From positions 77,233,987 to 77,297,986 of the forward strand of contig NC_090942.1 in NCBI RefSeq assembly GCF_040807025.1: 64,000 bases of DNA, in the 5' to 3' direction. The position numbers and the translations under genes were made by a program. Below the pieces are notes generated by a model, which saw only the letters and a program-made list of their open reading frames with translations, was not told the origin of the DNA and searched no databases. Positions 43,201 to 57,800 of this stretch are shown here, in pieces. The DNA is from Struthio camelus (Eukaryota; Chordata; Aves; Struthioniformes; Struthionidae). Every line of letters begins with the position of its first letter. Position 1 is the first letter of the stretch.

Positions 43201-46200
43201 TAATCCTCTTTCCTGAAATGCTCTATATGCTACAATTATTTATGATGATTTCTTCCGAATACATTCTTCAGCAGTTCTGAGTGATTCAAACTGTAGAAAA
43301 AAAAAACTTTTTAAATCCAAGAGATATATGCAGGGTTCTATACTGCTGATTCCTGGCCTGAAATATTTGGGTAAGGCATCTCTAATGCTGAAATTTCATC
43401 CTAGCTTTTTTTTTTCTTTTCCACCTGCTAAAGGCAAGTTCTGTTTGCAGCAAATTGTTACCAGGTTGCCTAAAGTCTCACAAGTGCTCGCAAGAATATC
43501 ATCTTAAAGTGTGAAATGAGATTACTAGCTAAGCCCTTTGATCTAGAACTGCAGAATCAGAACTGCTCCTTCAGTGACCAGGGCAGCCCTTTACTCAAAT
43601 ATCTAGACAGAATGTGACCTAAAAATGAGGACCTTACTGGACTAGTACTCAGCCTCTTTAAGTGGGTCACATTTTACTCCTGAGATGACACTGTCAACTG
43701 TTTTGTCCTCTTTAATAACTGCCAAACAGGTGCTAGTTACACATAAAATTGTTTACAGACAAGAATTCTTTTTAAAAAGTGACCTATTCTAAGCTGTATT
43801 TTCAACATCATTTGCCAGTTAAATAAGGACAAGTCAGCATGTAGATCAGTGCTTTACAACTATCTCTAAACCCATGTGAAGGCTGCGCCTTTAAAAAAGG
43901 CGGGGGAGGGCAGTCAGGGGAAAACTTACTTGTGTTTGTGATTATGAAAGCAGTTCTCTTGAATCCATGCTTCTTCTATACAGTCCATTGATGTACAGAG
44001 TATATCCACACTGTGGATGCTCATAAAGTTGTCCAACTCACAATTTCAATTGTATCTTGTATTTCTGGAGTTTTCAGTGATCCACGTTAGTTTCTGTAAA
44101 AATATCTGTGGTGTTTTTCAGTAGCACTTGTTAGTTTTACCTGTTGAGTAAAAATGTTGATTCATCAGTAGTGTTTCCCTGAAGTCTGAATATCGTGAAA
44201 CATCTGTCAGAAAAATTGTTCATGTTCAAAATGGAATATTCAGTCAAAACAGTATGGTTTTATAAAAACTAATAATTAGTCTCTAAAAGCAAATCTTCTT
44301 GCTGAAGAATAATTGCTCAAGTGTGGGGTTTCCACTGAAATTGTTCTGTAACGCTATTCTGTAACTTTTTTTCATTGGGTATATCAAATCATCTTTCCGT
44401 GCCTCAAGTACATTCTGCTTACTTCATTACCTGTTCCTTCAGGGACACAGTTGAAGTTGATGGTGATCCTCAGAAAAGGTACGTTTTTATAAATGAACCG
44501 TTACTGTTTTCAGTGCTATAAACGTCACGTTCTCCTCCTATTTGGCTAGATAAGCTGTGTGTTCGCTTGCCTTAAGGAGTGCTAGACTAAGGGCACAAAT
44601 TTGCAGGGTGCAGATTTGTACAGCACGAGATGATAAACATGTACCTAATGAGTGGGATAGACAGGTCTCATACATGTCTATGACTGTTCCATGTACACTT
44701 TTTTTGTTTAATTTTTTCAGCCTTGTCAGTGCACTTTTAAAAATTTACCTCGCAAACCTCAGCTAAAAGAATTCTATTACAAGGTGACAAGCCCGAATTA
44801 AAATCGGCTACACAGCATAAAAAAACATAGAAAATATATGCTACAGGACAATTCTTAATTACATGATTACTTTTTTGGGTAATTTCTTTTTCTGTACCCC
44901 GCTACCTATCTTAGAAAATATGTTTGTGCAGCCATCCAGTGTTCTGTTTTATCCTTCTAGTCAGTGTTTGGTGCATGGCTTATTGGATTTTGTTGAAATC
45001 TTTGTCTGGAGATAGATTTGTTTATTTCTTTGTGGACTTTTCCATGGTACTCGTGATGGAAAAGTGTGAAAAAAGATGCTCCTTTTTGCGTTTAAGACCT
45101 CTGCTTCCCTCTTTAGTAGGGCAGTATGTTTAATAGATTAAAAAATGAACGAAAAGATGGTATTCTTTAATTTTTTCTGAATAATCCAGATCCTGTTCTT
45201 GCTTGTACAAATTAAGTACACCTACATTGCAGTCATGAGGTAGTATTTCACCCTATGTTCATGTAGTCAAGGTAGTTTTAACCTAGCTATTTATACCAGT
45301 AACAGCACAGCTGTTGTGACGGAGGCTGTACAAGTCCATTGAAGACTGGGACTGATTCCTTGAGCAGCAAGATTGTTCTAGTTTCTTGCCTCAGCGGTGC
45401 TCCTGAGGGGAGGAGAGTTAGTCCGTAGTCCATGTGCTGCATTGCAGCTGGTCTGGCTTCCTTTATCTCTTTTCACCTTGCAGTCAGACAGTAGTCCAGT
45501 AACTTCTGTGAAAGTTCATACTATATATACAACTCTGGTAAAAGTTTTATATATATATGTATGTGCGTGTGTGTGTATGTGTATATATAAATGTACACAT
45601 ATCAGTTGTAGGTAACTCCTCTGAATCTGAAGCAGTTTCACTGAAGTAAAGTCATAGGGTCCTATGAGCCTGACCTACTCCTGTGTTTTGCTTGTCAGAC
45701 TGTCTAGAAGAAGCCTATGTTCTAGTGAAATCCCAGGCTGAAGAGTTGGATCTCTGAATCTTGCATTAATTTGGCTCTGGCTGCTGTATTCTCACAGGGG
45801 TCAGTGTTTAGTTACAGGTGGAACAGCTGGAAGCAGCTTTTGAGATCTTTCATAAATCTCTGCTCTTCTGCTCTTCAACTGCTCTTCTACTTCCTGCTCC
45901 TGTTTTCTCATAGGAAGCAGCAGCTGACTGGTTGTCCTGTCTCGTTGCTACCCTTCTGGTAGAACATATGCTTCTTCTGGGACAATCCTGAGGCTAGTGA
46001 GTCTCCTCTGGAATGGAGCTTAGAGTACAGTGCGAGATGGCTCCACTACTAAATTTAAAAATCTGAAGTACTGCTGCAAATATATTCAAAAATATTTGTA
46101 TTCATTTTCCTTCCCTCTAAAGCAAACGGTAGCCAATGTTAATATGGGAACTGCTCTGAATTCCCTCTGCCAGTACAAAACTGCTTATACTGAATTTGCA

Positions 46201-49200
46201 AGATAGCGATTAAGCTACTTTATGACATTTTTAAAAGCTATTGGTGAAGAACACAGTGATTTTGGAGGGGAAGAAAAGATCATTGAACTCATTTGAATTA
46301 TCATATATATTTTTGTGCTGCCAAGTATTTTTCGTGATACAGGCAATTGATTTTTTTTTCATTTACAATTTTATTATATAGACTCTTTCTAGTCATTACT
46401 GTATAGTAAGGGAAAATACTTAATTTTTACTTCTTTGTCTGTCCATGATCAATTTTAGGATATTTGAGTCCCACTCTAAGCTAAGAGGGCTGTTTTTATC
46501 TTTTGGCAAGGAGAGTTTGGAAATAATCACACGATAGAGGACATCTCTTGCAAAATTAAAAAAAAAAATGGAGCCTGGGCTTCAGCTAGTTGATGTTGCA
46601 TTAATTTTATTTTCTCAGGAATATAAATGGACCTAAAAGCATGGAATATCCCCATAATGTGTTCACATAATTATGCGAACATTCAAAGTTCTGTTTTACT
46701 CTCTCTGTGTATTATACATCACTTGCCAGATAATTCTCATATTAGGAATTTATGTGGTTTTTAATTTTGTTGGAGTGATAGTAAATTTGTAGAATTTCTT
46801 GTATCTTCTTGAATTCATGGGAAGGAAGAAGTGTCTAGTACTAAATCTGCAATTTAAAACTCTATATCTTGTTTTCTCTAGGAGTGAAGATGACGAACAT
46901 CTTAAAATAAAAGATTTCAGGTACTTATTTACAAGAACAGTACGTTTTGCTACTAAATACGAGGATTGACACTAAAAAAACTTGAGGTTGTGGGTTACTT
47001 TCATTAAAACTGTCAAATATTTAACAGTTTTAGCACCTTTTCCTTTATTTTCCCCTACTTGTATATTATTTGTTAGAGCCTCCTTGGGGATTTTAGTTTC
47101 TACTGATTTTCATTAAAGTTGTATTGCAAAATACCTCAGACATTAGCAAAAACCTGAGGCTTAAAATTTTCAAGGTAAGAATTAAATGCAGTCACTCAAG
47201 CTGCATATAAAGGGAGCTGATGGATCTTAAGGGAGACTATATGAGTTTGGGGATTGCTTCTTTTAGGTTTGTCTACATGTGGAGTTATTTGAGAATTATT
47301 CTACATGAGAGTGGATTCAGCTAAAGCATGTCAAAAAATTCTTATTCTTGAACAATATTCATATAGGGAATTGTTTAGGGGTTGCCGCTGCACTTTCAAG
47401 TCACATCTTACCTTAATCCAAATTAAAATTTATTGAAACACAATGTGACTGAATGCAATTGTGATTCATCCAGGCAATTATTTTAAACTGTAGACAAGCC
47501 ACTTAGTAAAACTAGAGTTGTTTTAGAATAAAAACATCTTTCTTTTCTGTCATGTTAGCAAAGATGTAATGGCAGAAATCTACAATCCGCTCTGCTGTCA
47601 AAGGCATTATGTTTACAGTATGTTAACTAATAATTATGAAATGTTCTTGTAGTTTAACTTAAACAGAAGAAATAAATGACAAAATTTGTTCCAAACTATA
47701 TTATCTCTACAGGCTTTCTTATTTAACTCCAAAGTTCATTTTTCTTTAATGAGTATCCCAATCACTGTGCAAGATTCTGTTTTGTATAGTGCTTTGACAA
47801 CATTCGTGTTGCATTGTTGTCGTTTCTCTCATGTATTGGTTCCTTAGTTGAAAAAATTGGAAGACGTTTTGAAGGTTTGCTCAGCACATATCTCCCTCCA
47901 GCGTTTCTTGGTACAAACTTATAGAGGAACTTTGCTGCCCTCTCCTTTGTAACTGGGGAATATCGCAGCAGAGTTTTTTGAATCATCCAGTCATCACTGG
48001 AATTTCTGTATCCACTTGTTCTAGGTTCCTTAAGTTCTTATTGAATCTTCCAGATGTGGAAGATGGATTTATTTCCCCAAATGTTTGTATCTGTCTTCCA
48101 GAGAGCCAGATTTCAAGGAGTATATGCAGTATATTACTGTTGCTGCCTGACACAAAAAGAAGGTTAGCTCAGTCTGTAGAGCCGAGAATCAATTGATGAA
48201 AGTAAATTTTTAATAAAGCTTTAGAGGAGAGAGAAAAGCAAATTGTTTAGGTGAATGACCCACATTTATTTGTGCGGAGAATTTCTTTTTTTGTGCTTCT
48301 AAAGAAAACTAATAGAAGTAGTAGAAGATTATGTCTTTAAAATTATACTTTGTTCTTTCTCATCAGGCCAGATTTAGTTAACTTAATTACCTTTAATAAC
48401 TTCTGTTATAGTATGTCTAGGAGGAAGAGTTTCAGAGATCAGTTGCACAAAACATTATCTCTCAATTTGGTTAACTACTGTTGTGTGTGATCTCAATCAG
48501 GAAGAAAATGATCTTCATTTTAATTGAGGGGCCAGTTTGCTTCTGTCTGAGGAGGAATGGAATGAATTAAACTTCTTTTGACCTGCTAGAGGATGTTGGA
48601 GGGAGATGAGCTAGAAAAGCTGACATATTGGAAAGAATTAAAGAAGAGATGACCTGAGATGTAACTAGATTTGTGATGTGTATTGTCATGTACAATAGGA
48701 GGGTTTTTCTGGTGAAAACTCTCTAAGGGAAACCTTTTCCTGTGTTTGAGTTCTTTGATGGAGGCTTACAAAGAGGTAAAACTTGGACATAAGGTATGTA
48801 CAGAGCCTGAAACCCTTTCTACTACCTTATCTTGCGAATGAAAGCAGCTTTCTGAGGTACCGCTAGTGAAAATAGATGAGGCATAGCTTTTTCTTTCGGT
48901 TTCCATGGTATCTCTTATAAGCATATGTAAATGTGCTGTCTGTTGCTTATGCTGTACTATGAATAAATGCTTGTTTTTGTGTCTTTCTTCAACCTGAGTG
49001 ACTTTCAAGGTAACTAAATAACAAGAAGGCATTGCTCCCCTAAGAGTACAGTGAGTTTTCATAAACTGGAGTTCAAAGGCACTTCAGCAAGTGCTTCTTA
49101 GACCATTCTGCATTATAACAAAGCTAGTAGAACGTGTTCCCCGTCTTAGCTGCACAGGCCAGGTAGAAATAGCCTCAGAAGGGCCAGGAAGCAGAAATGT

Positions 49201-52200
49201 CTTCCAGTGATTACTAATGACATGGAATAATCTTGGGTGTACAGTAAGCTGCTGTACAGTAAGTATTCATGAACCTCAAGGGTCACGAGGAGAATTTCAC
49301 AACTTTGTAGAAGTCTTCATTCATAATCAAGTTGTTACTTGACAGCTTTTTCTCTCAACAGTTAACATCATTGTTGTGACTGTTACTGCTTTGTTTAAGT
49401 TATACCAGTTCAACTGTCAAGTACACAAAGTGTAAGGAAAAACTGTTTCAGCACAGTGGAATTTCTTGTGGTGTTTTCTACTCCCCAAATTAAATTGATG
49501 TATTGGTGTGGGGGGGAAGATTTTGTGTTCTGTATCTTAAAATAATTCTTCTTCTTAGAGAGGCGCACAGTCAGACAGAGAAACGAAGAAGAGATAAAAT
49601 GAATAATTTGATAGAAGAATTGTCTGCTATGATACCTCAGTGCAATCCCATGGCACGAAAACTAGACAAGCTTACAGTGTTACGGATGGCTGTGCAACAC
49701 TTAAAATCTTTAAAAGGTAGGTTATAAAAAAAGATCCTAAAAGCCATTTTTCTAACAAGAATTATACTATATGTTTTCTTTAATGATTAAATAACTCTAA
49801 GGTCATCTATTTTACATGTTTACTATGTTTACTCACTGAATTCAATTCTGAGTGTATACTTCCACACATAATTACTTGTAGGTACATCTGTACCTCTTGT
49901 TTGTTAGCAGCAGTATGCGATTTTGTATAGTGCCTGTATGTAAAGCTTTTTTTCTGTAAGTTTTCTGTTCTTTATTTACATTTACGTATTTAGATCTTCC
50001 ACATTTCCTTTCTTGTTTTATCTTTTTTCTGCTGTATTAAAAACAGCCCTTCAGAGTCTGATGTTTTATGTCCGCTAAGGGTGTGCTTTGTAATTAAGTC
50101 AGAAGTCAATGTGTGTTCTGCAGTCTCTCCACTTTCCCTCCTGTTTTCTGTAACAGCAGTACCCATGGTGCTCAACCCTTTGTCCCTGCATTGGAATTTT
50201 GTGTTTAGGGGTTGACTTTCTAATATGCCACATCGTGAAACAAGAAGCGGGAAACGTTTTAAGAAAGAAAAAACTACCTAAAGTCTGGGAAACCTTTAAG
50301 TTGAAGGCCAACTCATTCATTAAATATTGAATACTTCTGGCAAGTTATTTGTCAAGCATGAAATCAGAAAAAAGCCTCCTCAACAATGAGAAACAATTTT
50401 AATGCTTACCTAAGAGAACTAATCTAAGTAATTTCCCTGGTAGGGAGCACAGAGAACTCACTTAAGTGGTCGGTTAACTTTTGTGTGGTATAACTTCATG
50501 AAATCAAAACCATTCACGTAGAACTAAAGAAAGAGTTAATTTTGGACACAGACGGTCATCTTTCAACTATTTTTTTTCCTGCCTGCAAAAATAATCAAAA
50601 GGAACATTACGAAACAAAGCTTCAGATACTTTACAAGAATAGATGATGACTTTCACCACACTGAAGTTGTGAAGCCCATGAAATGTTAGAGTGCCAACAA
50701 AAGCAGTTACCAAAAGTTTATCCTCACAGAGTTAGCAAAGTTAAAGTAATCATAGATTTCAGTGAATGGTTTACTGTAGATGCAAGGGTCAAACCAGGGT
50801 ACACTCTTTCATCTCCTCTTGCTATCATTGCTGGGTTTAGTTTTTCTGTTTTTCCAAAAAAGTCATAGCCAAATACAAATTGGGTATCATATTGTGTAAC
50901 AGCAGCACACAAGATGATTTCAGGGTTTTCTGGCAATATTGTGCTTCAAGAGAGTAGTTTGGTCAAGTGTAAGAAAAGACTGCGTTGGAAAAAACTTGGT
51001 TATAAATAAACACATCTGATTTTAAAAAAACATCATTCTTCAGTCAAATGTAAGAAGTGAATTATGTTACGAACTTAAAAATAACGGAATCATAAATAGG
51101 TTAGGTTGGAAATGACCTCTGGAGGTTAGCTGGTCCGAGCAGGCTGAAAATTTTATATAAAGAAATAATGCCATGAGTTAATTGAATTTGCAATTTAAAC
51201 AAGGATTTGCATCTGAAAAACGTGAAGTTAGCATATGTATCTTCAGAACGAATGCTTTTAAGAAAATACTAGGTATTATGTGGAATTACAATGCACCCTG
51301 AAGTTTGGTGGAAAGTTCAACTCCTACTTACCTAAAAAAAAATATCTGGAAAAGGCTGTGGAAATACTTGGAGCGTTTAAGAGTAATTCTTGAATATTTG
51401 CCTTGGGAGCTAAACAATAAACCCAGCAAGCCAACCACACAATAGTTACGCGATTTAACCACATAGACTGATTTTTGGATCACTGGATAGATACTGCCAA
51501 TGAAGCCTTGTTCATGCCCAAAAGAAAACTAACAGCATAAAAGTTATTCAGATTCAGCAAATGTTAAAGATTCTGAAACAGGCCTACAAAAATGTTTCTA
51601 CATAATCCAGCTTTCATAGCTTTCATTTCTCTAGCAGTGCACTAAAGATACCTGAACAGAAGCTTCCTTGATTTCTGCTAAATGAAGAAGGGCATGGAAA
51701 TACCTGGTTAGTTCAGTATCAACATTTTTTTGAAGTTACTAACTTATTCTTGTATATATGTTTAAGAGCTTTTTTACTTGTTTTATTCAGCTGTTGGTTG
51801 CAATGAAAATTTCTAAAATATGAACTAATTATAACCCTCTTAAATTTAAAATGCAACTTTTGATATTGTGTGTGTGTCTATAAATAAGCTGTTTTCCAGG
51901 TTCCACTAGCTCCTATTCAGAAGTGCGATATAAACCTTCATTTTTAAAGGATGATGAGCTCAGACAGTTAATCCTTAGGGTAAGTAGAAGAACACACTCA
52001 GTCAAAAGATGTCCTTATTAAAGCCAGCCACTGACTTAAGTTTTTAAACTGAGAGACCTTTTTACATTTTTTTTTTTTTTCTTCAAGTAAGTACCCAGAT
52101 GTGCTTGGTGAGTATTGGTCGATAAACTCTGACCACTATATGTGATTTTTTTCATAAAGAAATGTGAAAGATAATGCATCAGTAGGGTAGACAGCAGCCC

Positions 52201-54775
52201 TTGAGGACAGTGAATCTGTATATAAGCTGCATAATCAATACATAAAATATTTGTATGCTGATATTGAAGTCTGCCTGCATGTATTGAGAGTGCTTTTAAT
52301 TATGTGTAAATATACCAGCTGTTATTTGCTGTACTTTGTTCTGATTTTTAAAGATATATTTTGAAATAGACACGGAAATAATATCTGAAAGAAAATCTTT
52401 CTTCCTGTTTTCGCACATACTCACACACACGCTCCTTTATGCTTTCTCATTTGCAACTCTTTTCTTTTTTCTTTGCTGCAATAACACAATTTTGCAAGAT
52501 CTGTAAAATGACTCTGAGCTAAGCTGTTTTGCAGCTAGTCTTCTCTTTCCCAAAGCTATGCTTAGGAAACTTTACCTGTCTGCAGTCTGATTTGGTTCTT
52601 GCAATCTTTTTAATTGCTTGTTTGTGTCATTTATAACTTAATAAAAATACTGAGGGGTGCAAGTGTACCCCTTTGCAGTAATCATTATTTATAAAAACTC
52701 TCTATATTTTAGTTGTATGTTTATAAAGACAGTATCTTTTGTATTTTCAGGCTGCAGATGGATTCCTGTTTGTGGTCGGATGCAACAGAGGAAAAATTCT
52801 GTTTGTTTCGGAATCAGTTTGCAAAATACTGAATTATGATCAGGTGGCTATAATTGAGTATTTGGTGTTATTTTGCATTTTCTTTTACTTAGAAGCTGTT
52901 AAATTTTTTAAAATTTTATTGCATTTTATTAAAAAACAATCCTTGTGCATCATTTCTTTGAATCCCTTTGATTTAACCTTCTCTTAAGAGCAAGGCTGTA
53001 TTTCCTGGAATGAGGCATTCACAAGTAGAGTCAGTGTTCCTGACCAGAGTGACAGTGCCAGATTGCAATTGATCATCCTTAAGGAAAGTGTTAGTCTGAG
53101 GGGAAGGAGTATTTTGAAGCTGTCCCAGTTTCTACCTACAAGAGATTTTCTTTTGAATGGTGATTTTATTTATTTCTTTATTCAGGAGAAATGGTATTTC
53201 AGCTATGCAAGTTAATTAAAACTCACCTTGGCAATGGCTTTATGCTCAGATTCTCCCAGTATCACCTGATCCACAGTAACTATCCATGTATATACTCTTA
53301 ACTTGAGGGAAATGAGATAGCTTAACCTGAAAAGTAAGAGAGGTAGTATAATTACCTTGCACTAGGTCACGCTTAACATCGTGGACAATTACCACAAATA
53401 ATAAAGGCATGATAACTTGTTTGTGTATCTGAGACTCCCGTTCCAAAAGCAAAGACTAAAAGTTGCATGCTTCCACTTCTAGAAGTTAGAACCTATGTGC
53501 TACACATTTTAATCTTTTTTTCTATTTTTTATTTTTTAATAAAAAAGTGGAATGAATCATCTTATACGGGAAGAAGCATTGAGCAATTTTTGCTGAGAAT
53601 CTCAAAACTTGCTCAGGGACTAAAAAATACGTTTTGGAGTCTCTCCCATCAGTCATATCTGCTTCCAGACCCATAAGATCATTGTTATTCCAGCCAAAGA
53701 GGCAAAAAGGACTAGATTCAGGGGACATGACTGACTTAAGCCATGGACTTATTAGCTTATCTGGAAATCATTCCTAGCTATAAATCCCCTTGTTTCCTAT
53801 ATATTTTGACAAGGTTGCTACTAGGCTTTCTCAGTGGCGCTCAACATTTTGCCTTTGCATTAGGGTTAGATGGGGACTGGGCAAATGGAAGAGGCTATAC
53901 GTTTATCCTGCTTTCTTAGAAGCTGTTCCCTTAGCCTGTTTCTGACTCCAGTTTATTGGAGAGGTGCTCCCTTTATGCAGGGATCACGTAGCAAGTGGCA
54001 AGGGTCCAAGATGAGGTGTAGCTTGAATCTAGAATACTACTTATCAACGCAGCTCCCTTCTGCCCAGTGATCTGACCTGCTATGGTGAAGGTAAGCAATA
54101 TCAAAAAAACAAAACTAACCCACTTCTGTGAGAATTTCTTCCTGTTTCAAAAGAAGGTAATGGTGCCTGGAATAGTGCAGCAGACTCTATTTTGACTGGA
54201 TCAGCAGAGGCTGTTGAAGTTGAAGGTCAGCAGGTTGAAAGGATCCTAGACAGAGAAATCCCTGTAAATGTCCCCTACTAAGGAGTGCTGAAGTGAGCTG
54301 ACCCCTGGGCAGCTTCAAACAGCTCCCGGCACAGTGATGCCATTTTGTCCCACCAAATGAGAGCCTGACTCATTCAGCAGCTGCGAATACTTCTTACTCC
54401 CAAAACAAAATCTGTGAGGGAGCATGTTTTGCACTTAACCTTTGGTTCCAGAATCACATTTGGTGATTAAGAGTCACATTAAGTAAATAATAAAACATAC
54501 ATACTTAGTGGGTATTTTGTATTTTATAGTACTGACGCTTTTCTAATAACCAGCTAAATCCAGTATTTTTCAAAGGGAAGTTATCAGTTACATTTTTACT
54601 ACCGTGTTTTTCTGAAAAGAGTATTAAACAGTGGCAAATTAAGCGCAGATCAAATTATTGAAATTTAGAGTAACTATTGTATTTGAAAGGTTTCTTTTAA
54701 AAATAGCACAGAAAATTGTGTTTCTGAGATGAATAATATGTTTGGTGTTCTGTTCTAGAACAGTGTGGATTTTAG

Positions 54776-54806
<31 letters not shown>

Positions 54807-57800
54807 TTAAATAGGCCAGTTTAATTGGACAAAGTTTGTTTGATTACTTGCATCCAAAAGATGTAGCCAAAGTTAAGGAGCAACTTTCCTCTTCAGATGT
54901 CTCTCCAAGAGAAAAGCTCGTAGATGGCAAAAGTAAGTCATAGTTATGAATGGACTGAGATTTTTTTAAGAGATGTTAATAAATTCAGTTATTATGGAGG
55001 GCATATTCATGTATTCATATGTGCATGTATGTACAAACTTGAGATATAATTTCTATGAACCGAACATACTTAAATGCTTATCTGCTGCTTAGAGTGTGCT
55101 TACAGCTTAGAAGCTAGCCCAGTAAAGAATTTATTTTACATCATAAGAACGGTAGAAACTTGCAATGTTAAACATTTACCAAGATGTGGTCTGATGTTTT
55201 TCCTACCAGGCATACTACTTTTCTTTCTTGTATTTGATAGGTCTTGTCAATACAAAAGACCTGATGTAGTCGAACATGGGATAAAATACTTCAATATCAA
55301 GAATCACTGTCTTCTCTGAAAATGCTAAGTGTCAATCCTAATTTAACCAAATTTTATTTTGTTTACAGTTATTACTAATATGGAAAGTATTATGTACTGT
55401 GCAGCTAATCACTATTTTATAGCTGTTTTTTATAAACATCTTTGCAGTTCTTCCCTGTACCAAATAGGAGTTGAAAGTTTATAAAGCATATTTATCAAAA
55501 TAAAATTTGTATTATCAAATAGGGCATTAAAATAATTTGGTAGTTCTTTATAATTTTGGAATCTCTGTGACCGTTGCATTTTCTTTCCCTATATTTCGTA
55601 GTTAATTGTAAGTACGGAATTTAGTAACGAGTAAGCAGTAAGGAGAGAGTATTAGTCCAAAGGTTTTGTTTTTGGGTTTTTTTTTTAACTACTTTGACTA
55701 AATTTTTGTAAGCTGGCTTGCAAGTACACACAGATTTTCAAGCTGGACCAGCTCGACTGAATTCTGGTGCTCGACGTTCGTTCTTCTGTCGAATAAAATG
55801 TAGTAAGACCACAGTCAAAGAAGAAAAGGAATGCTTGCCCAACCCAAAGAAGAAAGGTATTGAAACAGTGTAAATGCAGTGGGGGCCCTTCTGTCGTGAA
55901 GTTCTGTGTATTTGAGTTCTGAGCGAGTAGTGTGGTCCTTGTAGTTATCAGTGACTTCACAAAACAGTTGTAGAGAGTGTAAGTACGTACTGGAGACGCA
56001 TATTGAAAAACAGAGCCTAATTGTACTCTTTCTCTTCCTTATTCACTCTTGAAAAGTTGGGGGGAGGAACCCGAGGCACAGTGACTGTGTTTAGGAGTGC
56101 ATAGTCTGTTCCAGTCAAATTTTAGAAATCTCAGGGAAATTTTTGAAAGCGCTGGAGCAGATCAGAAGGATGAGATTAACTTGTGTCTTGAAGATAACTC
56201 TGTGAATAAGGCCTGCAAAAGCAACTATTTTGAAGGGAAAAAAAGCAAGTAAAAAAAAAAAATTATTTTTTCCTGAGCTACTTTTTCTGTTGTATATACT
56301 TACCAAGTATGAATTTTCCTCTTTTGCTTATAATGGTAAAGTTAATTAATCAGTGTTATTTCATTTATTTTTCCAGTAATTTTAATTTAGTTCATATTTT
56401 GATGTGCCTGTACAGCAGTAAATTCTTGTTGAGTTTTCAGTGGATAGATTTTCCTGTTTAAACTTAATTACTAGCTCTTGTTTAACACCTTAATACTGAT
56501 TTTTGCAAAAGTGCTGAAATTGACCTTGAAAAAAATCTTGCTACTTTTTTTTTTAATCTAACATGTTGTTACTGATATATACCGTACAAGAATAATTTTT
56601 GAAATAGATCTGTCGTTGTCAGTAAATAGAATTCTGGCTCCCTTGATGTGCCAACCAACTTGGTGAGACAAGAATTTAACTTTTATAAATGTGTTTCAGG
56701 AAAGCAGAATTGATGAAAGAGTCATCTTGCCAGTCTGAGTGGTTGTGACAAAGTCGCAGTAGGATTACTCAGAGTTGATCAATGTTTCCATAGTTGCTTG
56801 AGTAGATGCAGTTAAATTTATGGAAAGCGTAGTTTGTTCAAAATATGGATATCAAGAATCTTTTGTTAATTTTTGGAAAGAGGACTGTAAGACACGCTAT
56901 GTCATTTCTACTCCTTGATATATATGAGGGTATTTGTGTGGTGTAAAGGTAGCTAAGAGTCTGCCAGCTGCAGGAATGAGTGACAGCGTGTGTTACAGTT
57001 CAGAGTCTTTTTTCATATTTGTATTCCCAGAAAATTGAGAAATCCAGAAGCCTGAGATAAACAGAAAGTAAGCTTGGTTGGTTTTGGGTTGCCCTTCCCC
57101 CATTCTCCCCAGAAGTTTCTTTTAGCGGCTGCGGTAAGAATGCGTTATGGGCGTAGTGTTCGCAGGATAAAAAGTTGAATTGGAGGCTATGAGGAGGGCC
57201 TCTCTGGTTAGTTTTAGTTCGTAGTACTTAGGAAACCATATAAAGAGAAAGTGATCTGTGTGTTACTAGACTGTTGGTTTTTTCTTCTGTGAGAATGTGT
57301 TTGAACTGCCAGCGTCTTTACCTATACAGAAGTACTCTCTCCAGGTAAGCCGAAATTAAGTAGTACAAAATTAATTAATTAAATACTGTATAAATTACAG
57401 TTATTTATAGGCTTGTACAGTTGCACGTTGTTGTAGGTAAACGTAAAATCTAATTGCTGGTCTTATGACGAAAGTAGTCCAAAAATATAATTTTCATCTT
57501 GAGCCATAATTGCTTATTTCATCTTTTATTAGATCACAGAAAGTACTGTACCATTCACTGTACTGGATATATGAAGAACTGGTCTCCTAGTGAGGTGGGA
57601 GTGGAAGAAGAAAATGATGTAGAAAAAGACAGTAGTAACTTTAACTGTCTTGTTGCAATTGGGAGGTTACACCCTTATGTTGTTCCACAAAAGAGTGGAG
57701 AGATAAAAGTCAAAGCAACAGAATTTGTTACACGGTTTGCCATGGATGGAAAATTTGTTTATGTAGATCAGCGGTAAGCATTTTATTCCTTAATAGAGAA

